Part shown: piece after piece, positions 23,021-35,375 of the stretch | Layout of the letters: each line of letters starts with the position of its first letter | Numbering within the stretch: position 1 is the stretch's first letter | Made by a program: the position numbers and the translations under genes | Notes under the pieces: model-generated | The model's input: only the letters and a program-made list of their open reading frames with translations | Told to the model about the DNA's origin: nothing | The model's database searches: none | Assembly: GCA_028015205.1 (NCBI GenBank) | Contig: JAPWFG010000022.1 | Coordinates: forward strand, 2,356,001 to 2,420,000 | Direction of reading: 5' to 3' | From: Mytilisepta virgata | Taxonomy: Eukaryota; Mollusca; Bivalvia; Mytilida; Mytilidae | Length of the DNA stretch: 64,000 nt

Positions 23021-23595
23021 TCCATTTCTCACTTCATAAGTACCCATGTTTTGACCATTATTAATCCAGAAAAGCGAACTGTGAATCTATGTAAGGACTC
23101 GATCAATTTTATAGCAAATTTTAAACTAATATTTTTTTTGTAAACACCTACACTAAAAAAAAAACAGGTGAAATTGATATGCCCCTTTTTAAATAAACTG
23201 CCGATAGCACTAAGGGCTGACAGTTACTTTCTTTCTCTGTGTATTATGACCCCGATGTACTTTAATGTCTTATGTGTTAGCCGTTGACCCTTTAATGGGT
23301 GTATCAGTTGCTTAATAAATAATTTAAAAAATTAAAAGGAACAGTTTTAGACCCTTTCATTACTTTCTAGATTAATTCTGAAGTTTGCTGTCTCGCTAAC
23401 GGTTACACCATATCTCCAGTCTTTTGGAATTTATTGCAATATCGAAGTTTTCCAGAGACTTCTTTAACAGTTTGTATGATTCAGTAAGTGTTTGCCTAGT
23501 GCAGAATGTAATATCATTAAACAAAACACCGAGTGAACTTCAAAGATAATACGTGTACTGTTCTATTATCAAAGAACGTCAAGTCTGAAAACAAA

Positions 23596-26500
23596 ATGCA
23601 CCGCCTAAAGATTTTTCTTATTTTAAACACTTTATGGTACGTTTGTAGTGCTGAGAAGATGACGAGATTATTGTTGAATGACCCTTCCCTCGTAGCAGAC
23701 CGACTAAACCGAATGGAAAATACATTAGCGATTTTGAACAACACCGTCCACCATTTGATGTCTGAGAATCAGCATTTGACAACAGAAAACATTCAACAAG
23801 CAACGACTATGCAACAACTGACATCCTCCTTACAGCAAGACACAGCCACCATCCAGCATCTAACAACCCAAATCCAGGAGCAGATGACTAAAATCACACA
23901 ACTGCAGACAACAATAGCTACACAGGGTACTTGATTTATTTATTTTTTTAGGACTTGGAAAATGTTGAATAGCTATAGGTTTTTTTTTGTTTTTTTTTTT
24001 GGGGGGGGGGGGGGATTTGTTAAGAATATGATAAACAGATTAATGGCTGACCAGACAATTTTAAAATGTCAAATTCTGCATAGTATCGAAATATTAGCGA
24101 ATAGACTGGTGATATTTGGAGTCCACCAGCAGAGATAACGACTCAGTGGTAATAATAAATATATGATTTTAATAAACAAGATTTGGGCATTTCGTCGATT
24201 TACGACTCTTCGGTTCTGCTCACGACATAAGATGTTGAAAACAGAATCAAAGTAATAATTTAAAGTGTATTGTTCATAATGTAATGCTCTTTTTTGGTTA
24301 TTTATTTCCGGGATTCTGTCTGCTAGGTTTCTTTGATTGGTATGTCTTAGATGACCTTTCCTTTTATCCATTTTGTTGATATCACGGTTTAGATTGGTTT
24401 TTACAAACTACCAGTCTTGCGACTCTGACTTTACCCCGCCCACCCGTTTGAAAAGTATTACGTCTTTGACTTGTATTCATTTTTTGGCAGTCAGGACTCC
24501 TTATAATGTTATATCTGCTCAGAATTAAATTAAAGTTCAGTTTATTGGACTCAATACGGATATCTCTTTAGGGACGAGATCAAAAGTTCAATGTAGGATT
24601 AAAAACTTAATTCACATAGTTTTTTCGCTGAATCCCGCCCCCCCCCCCCCCCTCTTAACTTAGTTTGGGAAAATTGATTGACGAATATAGGCATATGCTT
24701 TGAGAGTATACTTTTTGTATCATGGGTCCTGTTTTTCCTTAACAATATATGCTTGTACTGTATATTGACTTGGACATCACTTGAATCCGTATTTTTCAAT
24801 CCGAAAATCGATGTCGGATAACAATACTTGCAGCGATTTTTACCCCCCCCCCCCCAAACTATTTGAATTAAGTTTTTTATTCTACATTGAACTTTTGATC
24901 TCGTCCCTTATATATACCGACTCAAGCTATAGATTCCTTAATTTTCGCTGTTTATATCCTAAATTCTCAATTTTTAATATCTTGTATTTTTTTTAAGAAT
25001 CATAAGGTTTTTGTCGACATTGTATTTACAAGCATTTTCTTTAAAGCTTCAAATACCATACATTTCAGATCATGGTATGACATACATCAGATGGGCGAGG
25101 AAGCAATGTCCTAACAATAACACAGAACTTGTTTACTCCGGTATGTCTTATTTGTTCTTCGATGACATAAAAATGAAATTTGTTCCGTAGAAAATTGCTG
25201 ATTAGGGACTGACTTACTATCAGTAATATTGGGTATATATATATGTATATATGATTAATTCAAAAGTCGTTATTCAAAGCGAAAGTTAAATTTTGGAAAA
25301 CAAACACATTGCGAACTAAAAATATGGACAACACAAACATATATTAAAACAGTTAGACAACCTAGGCTATCCATAAGGGCAGGAAGGTCCCATACGGCAT
25401 ATATACGACTGTGTAATAGTGTCGATCTGGTTACGGTCACAACTCAGTCCAAGTACAAACAAACAAACAAATAATGTATTGCTTAATCAGAAACGCCCAC
25501 AAGGGGCAGAATAATTAACATTTATTTCATACAGTGATTTAATGATTAAATGTGATTAGAATACATGACTTGTACGACAACGGAAACCATTATAGTGTTT
25601 ACATATCAATCAAGCTCCTTTAAATTAACCTTTCTATTTAAAAAAATTAAACTTTATTAATAAGTACATGAAAAAAAATTCTTATTGTTTCCAGTGTAAA
25701 TATTCATAATTATTCTTAAAAAAACTTAAATCATCGTTATTAAAATGGTGAAAAATGGTTACAAAATATTGCCAAGTATCTGTGATCAAAGTTTTGAAGT
25801 TGCTAAAAAGACTGAAATTTCCGTAGGCTCCTCTGTACTGTTACCTTATTAAAGTCAGATTTTTTTTCTGGAGTCATATCGCCTTGTCCATAAAAAATAA
25901 AATATGCACGAAAAATCACAAAATTAGCAATTTTCGGGTAAATTAAAAAACGTGTCAACTTCGATGTGCTCAATGTATCTTGTTAAAATTTGAAACATAC
26001 TTTGTTAAGATAAGTATCTGTTAATGGTCAACTGCTAATCAATGCTAAGCATATAGCTTCAACTCCTATTTTGTGTTTCAATTTATTGAAGTTTACCCAT
26101 GACTTAATGAAAAACGTCAAGTAAAAAGCCTACTTTAAATTAATCTTTATCAGTATACTTATCACATGATTCGGTTTTATATGTTTTATATTTGCATATG
26201 TACTAGTATATATTCTATTTAAGGATATGCAGGAGGCGGATGGTACGGCGAAGAAGGATCATCGGTCGAACCAGTCTGCCTGCCACCAGACCCAGATTTC
26301 GGAAAGACAAGTGGAGGAGATTATGGTCGAATGTATGGTGCCGAATTTGATACAAATTTTTTTGCCAGTAATTCTAATGGAGAGGATGTTCCATGTGCGG
26401 TCTGCAGAGTAAAACATACTTCAAGTGTTATTATGATACCAGGGAAAAATAGATGTTATACTGGATGGAATCTGGAATATCACGGATACCTTGCTTCAAA

Positions 26501-26744
26501 CCATCATGGTTACAAAGCCGCTGGAACATATGTATGTATCGATAATTTGCCAGAGTTTATGACCGGTGGCGAAACTGTTTTTGGAAGTCCTTGCCAAGTG
26601 CGGATCTCTGCAATGCCCACCATACAAGAACAACCATCCGCTCACTTGTGTTGTTTGTTCAAAATAAAACTATTCGTCAATTTTTTTATATTTTTTATTA
26701 TATTTGCATATTGTTTGTTTATGCGTGACAATAGGACCTTTTAG
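23596..26744 (+). pseudogene. Gene B: paralogue of gene A with a frameshifting 17-bp deletion in the last exon
   Basis: Exons 23596-23926, 25069-25140 and 26224-26744 match gene A almost base for base, with the same signal peptide, coiled coil and phase-1 junctions. After residue 251 (GGE, about 26574) 17 bases present in gene A are missing. The frame shifts, the last 36 residues with the AKCGSLQC and CVVCSK cysteines are lost, and 56 unrelated residues follow to a stop at 26742-26744. The shifted tail runs into the old 3' UTR and by chance includes a hydrophobic run FVNFFIFFIIFAYCLF. The ancestral stop would lie at 26662-26664. Because the change is in the last exon, nonsense-mediated decay would not be expected, so an altered protein could still be made. 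Probably non-functional; an assembly error or allelic variant is possible. Confidence 0.85.
23985..24016. repeat. Poly-T/poly-G tract in gene B intron 1
   Basis: A T-run is followed by about a dozen G residues. Unit 1 lacks the G-run at the homologous place (17560-17575). Such tracts are error-prone in assemblies. Confidence 0.85.
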
Positions 26745-28049
26745 TCGTTGTTAGTATTAAATTCCCTTGCCACGGAATCGGTGAATGTTCTCTTTGTAAG
26801 ACCCTAGATATGGCAAAGCAAATATTCATACATGTATCTAGTCTGAGATTCCTCTGACGTCAAACGCCTTTTAACAACTGCTTGGAGACGTCAATATAAA
26901 AAAATATGGACGTTTTCGACGGAGATTTGCCAATTGTTTTCGAATTTCAAATTAATTTTATATCGCGAAAAAATTATATTATATGTTTTGCTTCTATGGC
27001 CAATTCAATAATAATTTCATAAAATATTGTTCTTCGACTTAAGATTGCTATTTCCGATCAGGCAAAATAAAAACCGACAAAACAAGTACGCCACCCATTA
27101 TATCGTTTTTTCCTTTCGTATCAAACTGCCATTAGTGAATACTCATATAAAACTAGTAGTTACTTTTGCACAGGGCATTATCATGAAATATAGACTGCCC
27201 AAGGAACAGTAGTGTTGACTGAAACACCGATAATGCCCAAGGCATTTGCATGTATATTAAAAGAATTTTCAGACTGTCTCTTATTCATATGTAATATATG
27301 TGAAAACAGAAGGTACTTTTGCATCGGCCCTTGGTCTCTTCTCCTGCTGAACAACCTGTAAAGCTTGCTTGTCTGGATAAGGGACGAGGTGGACATAATT
27401 TATATTTTCTTTACTTTCTTTTTAAACACGCCCGTGTGGGGAGAATCACACATTTATATACTGTTATAAATCATTATTATTGTTTTAAAAAAGTATTATC
27501 TGTATTTATGTATCTAATCAATATGTTGTATTGTGTTATTATATATGCCTCTTAAATGGGGCCCTTAATTGGTAATTAAAAAAATTTGAACTTGAACTTG
27601 ACTTGAACTATTCAAGATCATGTTAGTGTAAACCCTGGATATTGCTTAGTTATATACCTTGTGGTTCTCTGCTTGAATAAATCTAAATGACTTGCGTATT
27701 TAAAAAGGGGTCTATCTCTAAAAACATCAGCGGGTATTATCACTTGATAATGGCCGTTATTGTCACACGGTATTGACCGGTACAAGCATTACCGTTGAAT
27801 AATAAATGATTACCTTTTATCCAATATAGAAATTTTATCTGAAATAAAATAAAGTTCAATAATGTTACAATTATAAGGGGGGTTGTCCTGAACATACATA
27901 AAATCAAATCAAATGGCCTTATGCAAATGTAAAAGAGAACACCGCCCGATCAGTTCAGTAAATAGAGTAATAAATCACAATATTCTTCCCAGCCAACGAA
28001 AACAAGGAATTGGTGTACAAAAAATATAATAAATCCACAATAATTTGCC

Positions 28050-28294
28050 CCATAAAGCCGTTTTCAGAACATTTGGCTATTTTGGGGAGGACAGTTTTTA
28101 TTGGTGGAGGAAGCAGGAGTACATGGAGAGAACCACATACCTTCGGTAGGAAAATTGGCAATCGTTGTCCATTAAGACTGGGTTCGAACACACTCAGCCA
28201 CATGTGAGATTCAAACTCACAACTACAGCGTTGACAGCTAGGGATCATTAGTAGTCATGACGAACTACCTAGACCACTCGGCTACCGAGGCCTC
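28050..28294 (-). mobile_element. tRNA-derived SINE (tRNA-Ser-like head), copy 2
   Basis: Same element as 1966-2232: tail 'ccgttttcagaacatttgg' at the left, tRNA-like head with GTAGCCGAGTGGTC at the right (minus strand). It lies exactly at the right end of duplicated unit 2. Confidence 0.85.
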
Positions 28295-28295
28295 C

Positions 28296-28712
28296 TAACT
28301 ACATATGGTGTATGGCAATAAAAAAGATAAAAAAAAATCATAAATGAAATCAAAATGCTTAAAACGTTTAGATGACAAGCTTAAATTATAAAATCATATG
28401 GTATATACCAATAATGAAAAATAAAAAAAATAAAATGCATAAATTGAATGAACATGAAACAGGAGGTTAGGTCTCAAGCTAAACGTTCGACTCCTGTGGC
28501 CACCAAGTTTTGAAAATCAAATTTCTAAAACCTGCATCTACATATGGTGCATGACAAGGAAATGGATATAAACGATTGAGTCTTAAAACCTGTTTTCATA
28601 TCTGTAGATAGTATGCATCCTTTTTATATAGAAATGAAATCACTTAAACAAAAATTGAAAGAGGATATGATCTCACAACAAAGTTTGAAGGAGACAATCG
28701 CATTGAATTTTG
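28296..28712 (+). repeat. Dispersed repeat, family 3 (copy 1)
   Basis: Includes 'ggaggttaggtctcaagcta', 'ctgtggccaccaagttttg', 'gcatctacatatggtgcatg' and, near the right end, 'gaaagaggatatgatctcac'. A reverse-oriented copy lies at about 44596-45086 in gene D. No protein domain is recognised. Confidence 0.8.
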
Positions 28713-28727
28713 TATCTGTTATATTGT

Positions 28728-28970
28728 TTGTTTAGTTGGGGTTTTACGCCGTTTTCAGCACATTTGGCTATTTCTGGGCGGCAGTTTTTATTGGCGGAGG
28801 AAGCAGGAGAGAACCACAGACCTTCGGTAAGAAAATTGGCAATCATTATCTATTAAGACCGGAGTCGAACACACCCCGCCACAGGTGAGATTCGAACTCA
28901 CAACCACAGTGTTGACAGGCTAGTGATCATTAGTAGTCATGACGAACTACCTAGACCATCCGGCTACAGT
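28728..28970 (-). mobile_element. tRNA-derived SINE (tRNA-Ser-like head), copy 3
   Basis: Same family as 1966-2232 and 28050-28294, with tail 'gttggggttttacgccg' at the left and B-box-like GTGAGTTCGAATC read on the minus strand. The extreme 5' end of the head is truncated or diverged. Confidence 0.85.
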
Positions 28971-29126
28971 CTATTGGTTTTGAATGCATGAATAGTAAGA
29001 TTTTTAAGATTTTTTCGTCCTTTTGAATTTAAATTGATCATTGTATTTTGCATTGCCTAATTAAAGTTTTTCAGCATTTATGTGCCTGAGCTTTTCTTTA
29101 AGCCACCCTTCCCAGGTAAATGCACT

Positions 29127-30312
29127 TTTTAGCTCATTTGGACTATCTGCCATGTGCCCTTATGTCATCACTTTGCGTCCGTCGTCGTCGTCGTCCGTAA
29201 ACTTTTCAAATTTTGATCTTCTCCTCTGAAACTACTTGGCGGATTGTAACCAAACTTGGATGATGTATGGAGGGACCTCTACAAACGGTTCTACATTGTT
29301 TTCGGTTGGATGAACAACATGGCCGCCGGAAGCCATCTTTAATTTTTATTGGCCATTTTTTTCAGAAATCTTCTCCTGAAATGTTTTGAAGCTTTGCAGG
29401 ATTGATGACAGCAATACCCTCTACAAACGGTCTTCTTTTCGTTGAGATTTGTCTGCTCAATCGACGGCTGCGGCTGTTCAAAGTTTCCATTGAAAAAGAC
29501 CTGGGTAATTGCTCAGGAACTAATGGACAGATTGTAACCAAAGTTGGCAGGAATGATATATAAAAGTACCTCTATTAAATGTCCACCTTTGATTTCGGAC
29601 GGATGAAACTACATGATGAATGTTTTGAAATTTTCCAGGATTGATGACAACAATATCGTCTGCAAACGAACCACTTTTAGTTGAGATTTATTCGATCAAC
29701 CGATGGCCGCGGCTGTTTATAGTTTGGATTGAAAACATATTGGAAAGGCCTTTTTGTCATGCTCTCAGGAACTAATGGGCAGATTGTAACCAAACTTGGC
29801 AGGAATAATGTGCGAAAGGACCTCTACGAACTCTCTACCTTCGAATCCGGGTGGATAGATGACATGGCTTCCAGAAGCCATCTTTGATTTTGATTTTGAT
29901 TGGCCAATTTTCAAAATCTTCGCCTCTGAAACTATATGAAGAAATGATTTGAAACTTTGCAAGATTGAGGACAACGGTACTCTCTACAAACAATCCACTT
30001 TTGGTTTATATTCATCAGATCAACCAATGGCTGCGGCTGTTCAAACTTTCCATTGAAACAATATGGGAAAAGGACTTTTTCGTTATTTGATCAGGAAGTA
30101 ATCAATGGACAGACTGTAACCATAGTTGGCAGAAATCTTACATGGAAGTACAGATGCTAATTATTTTTCCTTTATTAGGTCAAAGGTCAAATATCAAGAT
30201 TACTTTGACATTTTGCGTTTCTTTAAAATTCTTGTGGATACAAAAACGCTTAAATTTTCAAATGGCCTAAAAAAAGCCAGGTGAGCGATATACGCTCATG
30301 TGAGCCGCTAGT
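29127..30312 (+). mobile_element. HINE/Helentron-like non-autonomous element, copy 1
   Basis: Starts 'ttttagctcatttgg', soon followed by a (CGT)n run at 29180-29203, then several imperfect internal repeats of about 240 bp built on 'gattgtaaccaaacttgg' and 'cctctacaaacg'. It ends with 'gccaggtgagcgatatacg', the hairpin GCTCATGTGAGC, then CGCTAG next to T. The start AGCTCA and the subterminal CCAGGTGAGC are inverted relative to each other, and the hairpin is at one end only. That pattern is typical of Helentron-associated elements. Two other copies lie at 37013-38463 and 48907-49438. Confidence 0.55.
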
Positions 30313-30540
30313 TTAACAAACATTTTTATCTTTCTTTTTCAAAACTTTCTTTTAAACCTGCATATATCTATATGTTTTTCAAATTACTTTCCTCTTTGGC
30401 TTTTTAAAATCATATAGTTATTTTTTTATTTATTTCTATATATACGGAATTTGCAGTAGACTTTGTGTTAAATTTTTACATAACATTATTCGTGATGAAA
30501 CTTTAATATTTGATTCTGTTTTAACCAATTCATATTTTTC

Positions 30541-30915
30541 GGCACCTGTGACGGATCACGGAGGCTCAACCCGCAGAGCGTCCTTAGGTGGTGGATAGGG
30601 CAGACCCTCTCGTTGGGAAGTTGTTAGTTCACAATGGGGAAAGCCTAATCTCTAACCATATTAGTAAACGTGCCACGCTCCCTACACACTAAAGACTCCT
30701 TCCGTAGTTTTCGAAAAAGTGTAGGCTAATGGCCGCTACAGAAAGCAGAATTATCTGACAATATCCTAACATGCACCCTTTTACAGTGGCAGTCAAAATC
30801 GATCCCCCCTTTGTGCCCTGTCCAATGCACCCTTATTTGAATTGAGTTTGAGATATTGTTGAACTGGTTCTGCTCCTGAAGAAGCATAAAATATTTGTTG
30901 CCACTGCACTTTAAG
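30541..30915 (+). mobile_element. SINE-like element with shared 3' core, copy 1
   Basis: Begins 'ggcacctgtgacggatcac' and ends 'ggttctgctcctgaagaag', then 'aatatttgttgccactgca'. It aligns with 58146-58545 throughout, and its 3' core also resembles the end of the SINE at 62001-62330 ('ttgccactggacgttaaac'). Confidence 0.65.
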
Positions 30916-30992
30916 TAAACAGCAATCAATCATCCAATTCTTATTCAACATGAAGATACCATATTAGAAAAGATGAACAATCAAACACCAGA

Positions 30993-31400
30993 GGTGCGTT
31001 CAACATCATAGCTGCTACGTAGGGCTACGTAGCTTTTTACCATTGAACGCATAGCTAGCCTAGCTGCTACGTAGGGCTAGATAGCCCTAAAAATTCATGC
31101 TAGGTAGTAAATCTATTATGACGTCAAAGAAATCAAAATGACGTCACATTTATCTATATTCATAAAAAACATATAAAACAAATTTTATATATGATTAAAC
31201 TAGCGTACGAAATTTGTACAAAGTCTGGCGCGATGTTCTAGCAGTAATAGGAGTATTTCCATACAAAATGATTTTTTTTTATAATTTATTGATATCGACG
31301 CCATTTTGCTAGGTTAGATACGTAGCATATCGTTCAACATAGATAGGTATGTAGGACATACCAGCTAGGTTATCTGCTACGATATATAACGAAACCCTGA
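30993..31400. repeat. Transposon-like stretch with GCTACGTAG repeats
   Basis: Repeated words 'gcgttcaac', 'gctgctacgtaggg' and 'taggtta' occur in direct and inverted orientation. No clear terminal inverted repeat pair or target duplication was found, so the limits are approximate. Confidence 0.4.
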
Positions 31401-33094
31401 AATATACAACATCAAACCTATGACCAAAAAGCAAAATAAAGAGGATAAAAAAGAAACATAAATGTATACAGTATGTATATTCTGATTCGTTATAGACACT
31501 TAAGATTGGTGGGTTTAAACTTTTTTCGGATATCAGAACCTTCGTATATATCCTGGGTTACAATGTAACCCATATTGGACCGGGTATCATCTCGAGAATT
31601 GAAATGGGTCGAGGAACATCCAGTCCACGTATTAAAACTATTTATAAATTTTATTTCCTTAGTAAGTATGTGTGGGCACATGCTGGCTATTATTATATGA
31701 CCGATTTGCACCGACTACAATGACGTTTGCTCTGCTTGATATGGCATGTCAAATTTCAGTTGAAAATGGGTTTTTCGTTCGGCAGTGACTTTATATCAGT
31801 TTACTTTCACTCGTTACAAATATGCAAATCTGTCAGAGTATGATACACAGCAACGTGACCACTAGATAAAATAACAAGGAAAGGTCAGCAATTTATTAAG
31901 CGGCAGAATAAAAATTTGCCCTGTCTAATTTTAACTAAGGAAATTATAGCTAGTGGTCTATATTATTCATGTGCGTGATGTTTCTCTAGGTTCAAAATTC
32001 AATATCATAAAACAATACACCGAGTGAACTTCAAAGATAATACATATAGTGTACTGAAGTCATTGAAAGTCAAGTCTCAAACAGAAATGTTCTGGCCAAA
32101 GATTTTTCTTCTTATAAACACCTTATGGTACGTTCCGACCGCTGAGAAAATGACAAGATTATTGTTGGATGACCCATACCTCATGACTGACCTACTGAAC
32201 CGCCTAGAAAAATCAGTAGCGATTTTGAACAATAGCGTCAACCACCTGATGTCCGAAAATAAGCAACTGGCAACACAAAATAATCAACAGACAACGACCA
32301 TGCAACAGTTGTCATCATCCTTACAGAAAGCCACAACAACCATCCAGCATTTAACTACACATTTCCAGGAACAAACGACCAGAACCAAACAACTTGAAAG
32401 TACAGTGCTGATTCTAAATAACACCGTTCATCACTTGATGTCAGAAAATCAGCATTTATCAATAGAAAATCTGCAACAAGCTACTGCCTTACAACAGATT
32501 ACAATAGATTATCAACATATGTCTACAAATTATCAAGAACAAATGAACAAAATAAAACAACTTGAGAAGACAGACGCAACATTATGTGAGTACAACTGTA
32601 CAACCAATTCAGATCGGTGCAGGAATTTCAGGGAAAAAGATTGTGTTAGCGGACAAATTACTGGAATCTTAATTTGAGGATTGATTTTTCTCCACTTTTC
32701 CACTATTTGATTCCAAATGAATTTTCCCATTTGAATGTGTAGGGATTGAATCTGTCACTGGTGGGGGAATATGCAGATATACCGCTAAGACACGTGACAG
32801 TGGTACCATCTAAGCAACAACCTTATCAATCTGCGTTCGGTGTATTTCCCTTGCCTTTTCGTCCCTAGTTTCTCACCGCTAATCGCTACTCATGACTATC
32901 TGCACGTGCTCAAATAGGTATTTTATGATTTTAAGGGACTGCTGCCGAGGAGAATGTTAATTCTCTTGCAATCTCTGTCCTGCTGTCCTTAGGCTTCCTT
33001 TTAAGAATTCGATAAATGACTGTTGTCATTGGATTGTAAAGGGCCGAGAGTGCAGTTTCATTTTGTACGCTTACGTCTATCCTTTTTTCTTTGA

Positions 33095-33448
33095 TTGCTC
33101 GATGCACACGATGTGTTGCAAAAATCGCAAAGCCTTCGACAACAACAAAATGAACAGATACTCGGCAGTGTCCTCCTCAGTAGCAATTCCTTTCCTTTTC
33201 TTCTCATAGACCAAGAAAAATATGTACGTACAGTCCTCAACAGTGTCGAGCAACTAGGAGTACAACAAAAATATGTTGCTCCACCACTGTCACAATGCTC
33301 AATTGTAGACCATCCCTCTCAAAATCCAGGAAAGGGACGACAATCTTATCATGAAATTGGACCTCAGCATACTAAATTGTGGTCACGACTATACAAGTTT
33401 AGGGGTTATATTAACAATGAGAACAGCATTGGGCTAAATAAGGTTTGA
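33095..33448 (+). other. Unexplained 117-codon open frame in gene C intron 1
   Basis: The frame reads in part QEKYVRTVLNSVEQLGVQ, then CSIVDHPSQNPGKGRQSYHE and TKLWSRLYKFRGYI. Composition is less AT-rich than the surrounding intron and the residues look protein-like, but no family is recognised with confidence. The layout (glutamine-rich helix, linker, GKGRQSY) faintly recalls proteins of bivalve transposons with a helix-turn-helix. It could be an old insertion inside the intron or chance. Confidence 0.2.
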
Positions 33449-33837
33449 CCACAACTACAAAAATGAGATGCAGACAGCTAAATATATCTTGAATGAGACA
33501 AAATATATTATGCTGTTTAATGAATGTTTTCATTTATTAATTTTACTTTTAGATCATGGTTATACGTACACAAGATGGGCTAGAAAACAATGTGACAATA
33601 ATAATACGGAACTTGTTTACTCAGGTAGTGTATGTGTTTATTGTCACATTAGCACAAAAATAATGCCTTTTACTGCTAGAGTGATATTAAAATAACAGGT
33701 CTCTAATAAAAAAAAAATGGATATGGTTGATTCTAAAAACCAAGGATCTCTATGCAGTCTTATATTCCACAATGTCCTAAAACATATGCAGTATCTTTGC
33801 TGATTTTAAATAACGGATTTTTAAATTACATAGCAGC

Positions 33838-34165
33838 AAATAATGTGGTATAATTTAATATTGGATGTAATGCGTCATTTGATTGGTCACATTTTTTTCG
33901 TTTATCATATGATAGACTAAATTTATACTCTACAATGACGTCATTAAAGGGAATCCCATCGTTTTAGACGATAAACAGTTGGAATTAAATTATAAGGATT
34001 GACTTTAATTTTGTTTTCAGTCTATTCGAAATAATCTCAATGCATATGGTGCACACTTTCAAACAACCCAATACGCGGGCTATTTAGTGTATACCACATA
34101 ATTGAGGTTATTACTCCATAGACGGAAAAAAAATTACAGTCGATCCTGAAATACAAAAATATGGT
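33838..34165 (+). repeat. Dispersed repeat, family 4 (copy 1)
   Basis: Includes 'tgcgtcatttgattggtcac', 'gacgtcattaaagggaat' and 'ttttgttttcagtct'. A second copy in the same orientation lies at 58617-58925. It is located in intron 2 of gene C. Confidence 0.75.
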
Positions 34166-35199
34166 ATATCGTACTGGTGAAATTATGCCATACAAAATCG
34201 TTGTATAATGTTACATTATTGTGAAAGGTATTGTTATCAAAAGTTGGAAGGGGCTTTTCCCACGATGTCTAGTTTTGTTTAGGGGTAAAACAAATGAATA
34301 ATAAGTTTTGTCAGTAAAATACATTTTTGGTAATTTTTCTGGAAGTCAACCTTTTTTTAAGCATTTTTTTTGTTTTTGTTTTGTTTCGTTGTATTGCTTA
34401 GAACTTGTAAAATCGTCTTGAATGAAGACTCTTGTTCAACTACAAATATTAAATGCAAGAAGTATCTCCCAATATACTATCTCTATAACATAATTTTTGA
34501 ATTTAGTAAGCGATTTATGGGAACAACCGTTTAACTTCAACGGGGGGAGGGGTATATGGTTTTTTATATTGGTTTGATTTTTTTTTCAAGGTATGGACAC
34601 ATTTTTTTTTTCGACTACAATCAAACCTTATTATTTTTTTTTTACTAAGTCGGATCAGAATTTTTTAGCAATGCCCAGAAGTAAAAGGTGTATTTATTCC
34701 GATGAAATCACTAGCAGTAAATAAAACGGGTATATACTATGAATTTGTTTTTATAATAAAACATTTGCGTATAAAAACAAGATTAGTTCAGATCTTTGCA
34801 ACACACATCACATGCACATAGGTCCATCTCTTTTCTCAAGAAATGGAATATAACATCATTTTCTCTGTACTTTGTATTTTATTGTAATAATCATAATTCC
34901 TCACAGTACTCAGTAGATACACATTGGGTATATGTACATGTATGCAAAATCTCACGGCCAGGTGAGCTAAAAAGGAATATTGCTTTGATTGTCATAATTG
35001 TTGCTCCTCGTCTTGATGGTTAATCACTGAAAGGTCAAGTATGACTGAAGAACTAAATAATGGTCTAAAGCTTTTCTTGTAATGCTTGTGATTTTTTAAA
35101 TCAACTCTCGGATTCCATTTTTGTTTTTTGAAAAAATATATCTAAACGAGAATTTTTTTCCATAGTTTTGGAAAACAGATTATTATTTTTTTTTTTTTT

Positions 35200-35375
35200 T
35201 GGCCCTTTCAGCAACAGATTAATTTTTTCCTTCTCTTTGGAATCAGAATATTTTTTTTAACAAAAAAACATAACCAACCCCCCCCCCCCCCCTTTCAGCA
35301 ACAGATTAATTTTTTCCTTCTCTTTGGAATCAGAATATTTTTTTAACAAAAAAACATACCCCCCCCCCGAAGTTA
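35200..35375. repeat. Tandem pair of about 85 bp with poly-C junctions
   Basis: The block 'ctttcagcaacagattaatt' followed by 'ctctttggaatcagaatatt' occurs twice, each followed by 'aacaaaaaaacata' and a C-run (about 35278-35292 and 35359-35368). It lies in gene C intron 2. Confidence 0.8.

Larger units (their letters stand above)
22194..28047 (+). repeat. Segmental tandem duplication, unit 2 (contains gene B)
   Basis: Second copy of the unit at 15798-21668. Its left edge retains only about 20 bp resembling the 5' end of the LINE that lies left of unit 1. Its right edge abuts a SINE at 28050. The copies differ by microsatellite lengths, poly-G/poly-C tract lengths and small indels, including the 17-bp coding deletion in gene B. 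Confidence 0.93.

Noticed and set aside
22901..23143. 80-codon FRFVSFRF-repeat protein
   Set aside because: Translation of the (TTTCG)n microsatellite; not conserved as a frame in unit 1.
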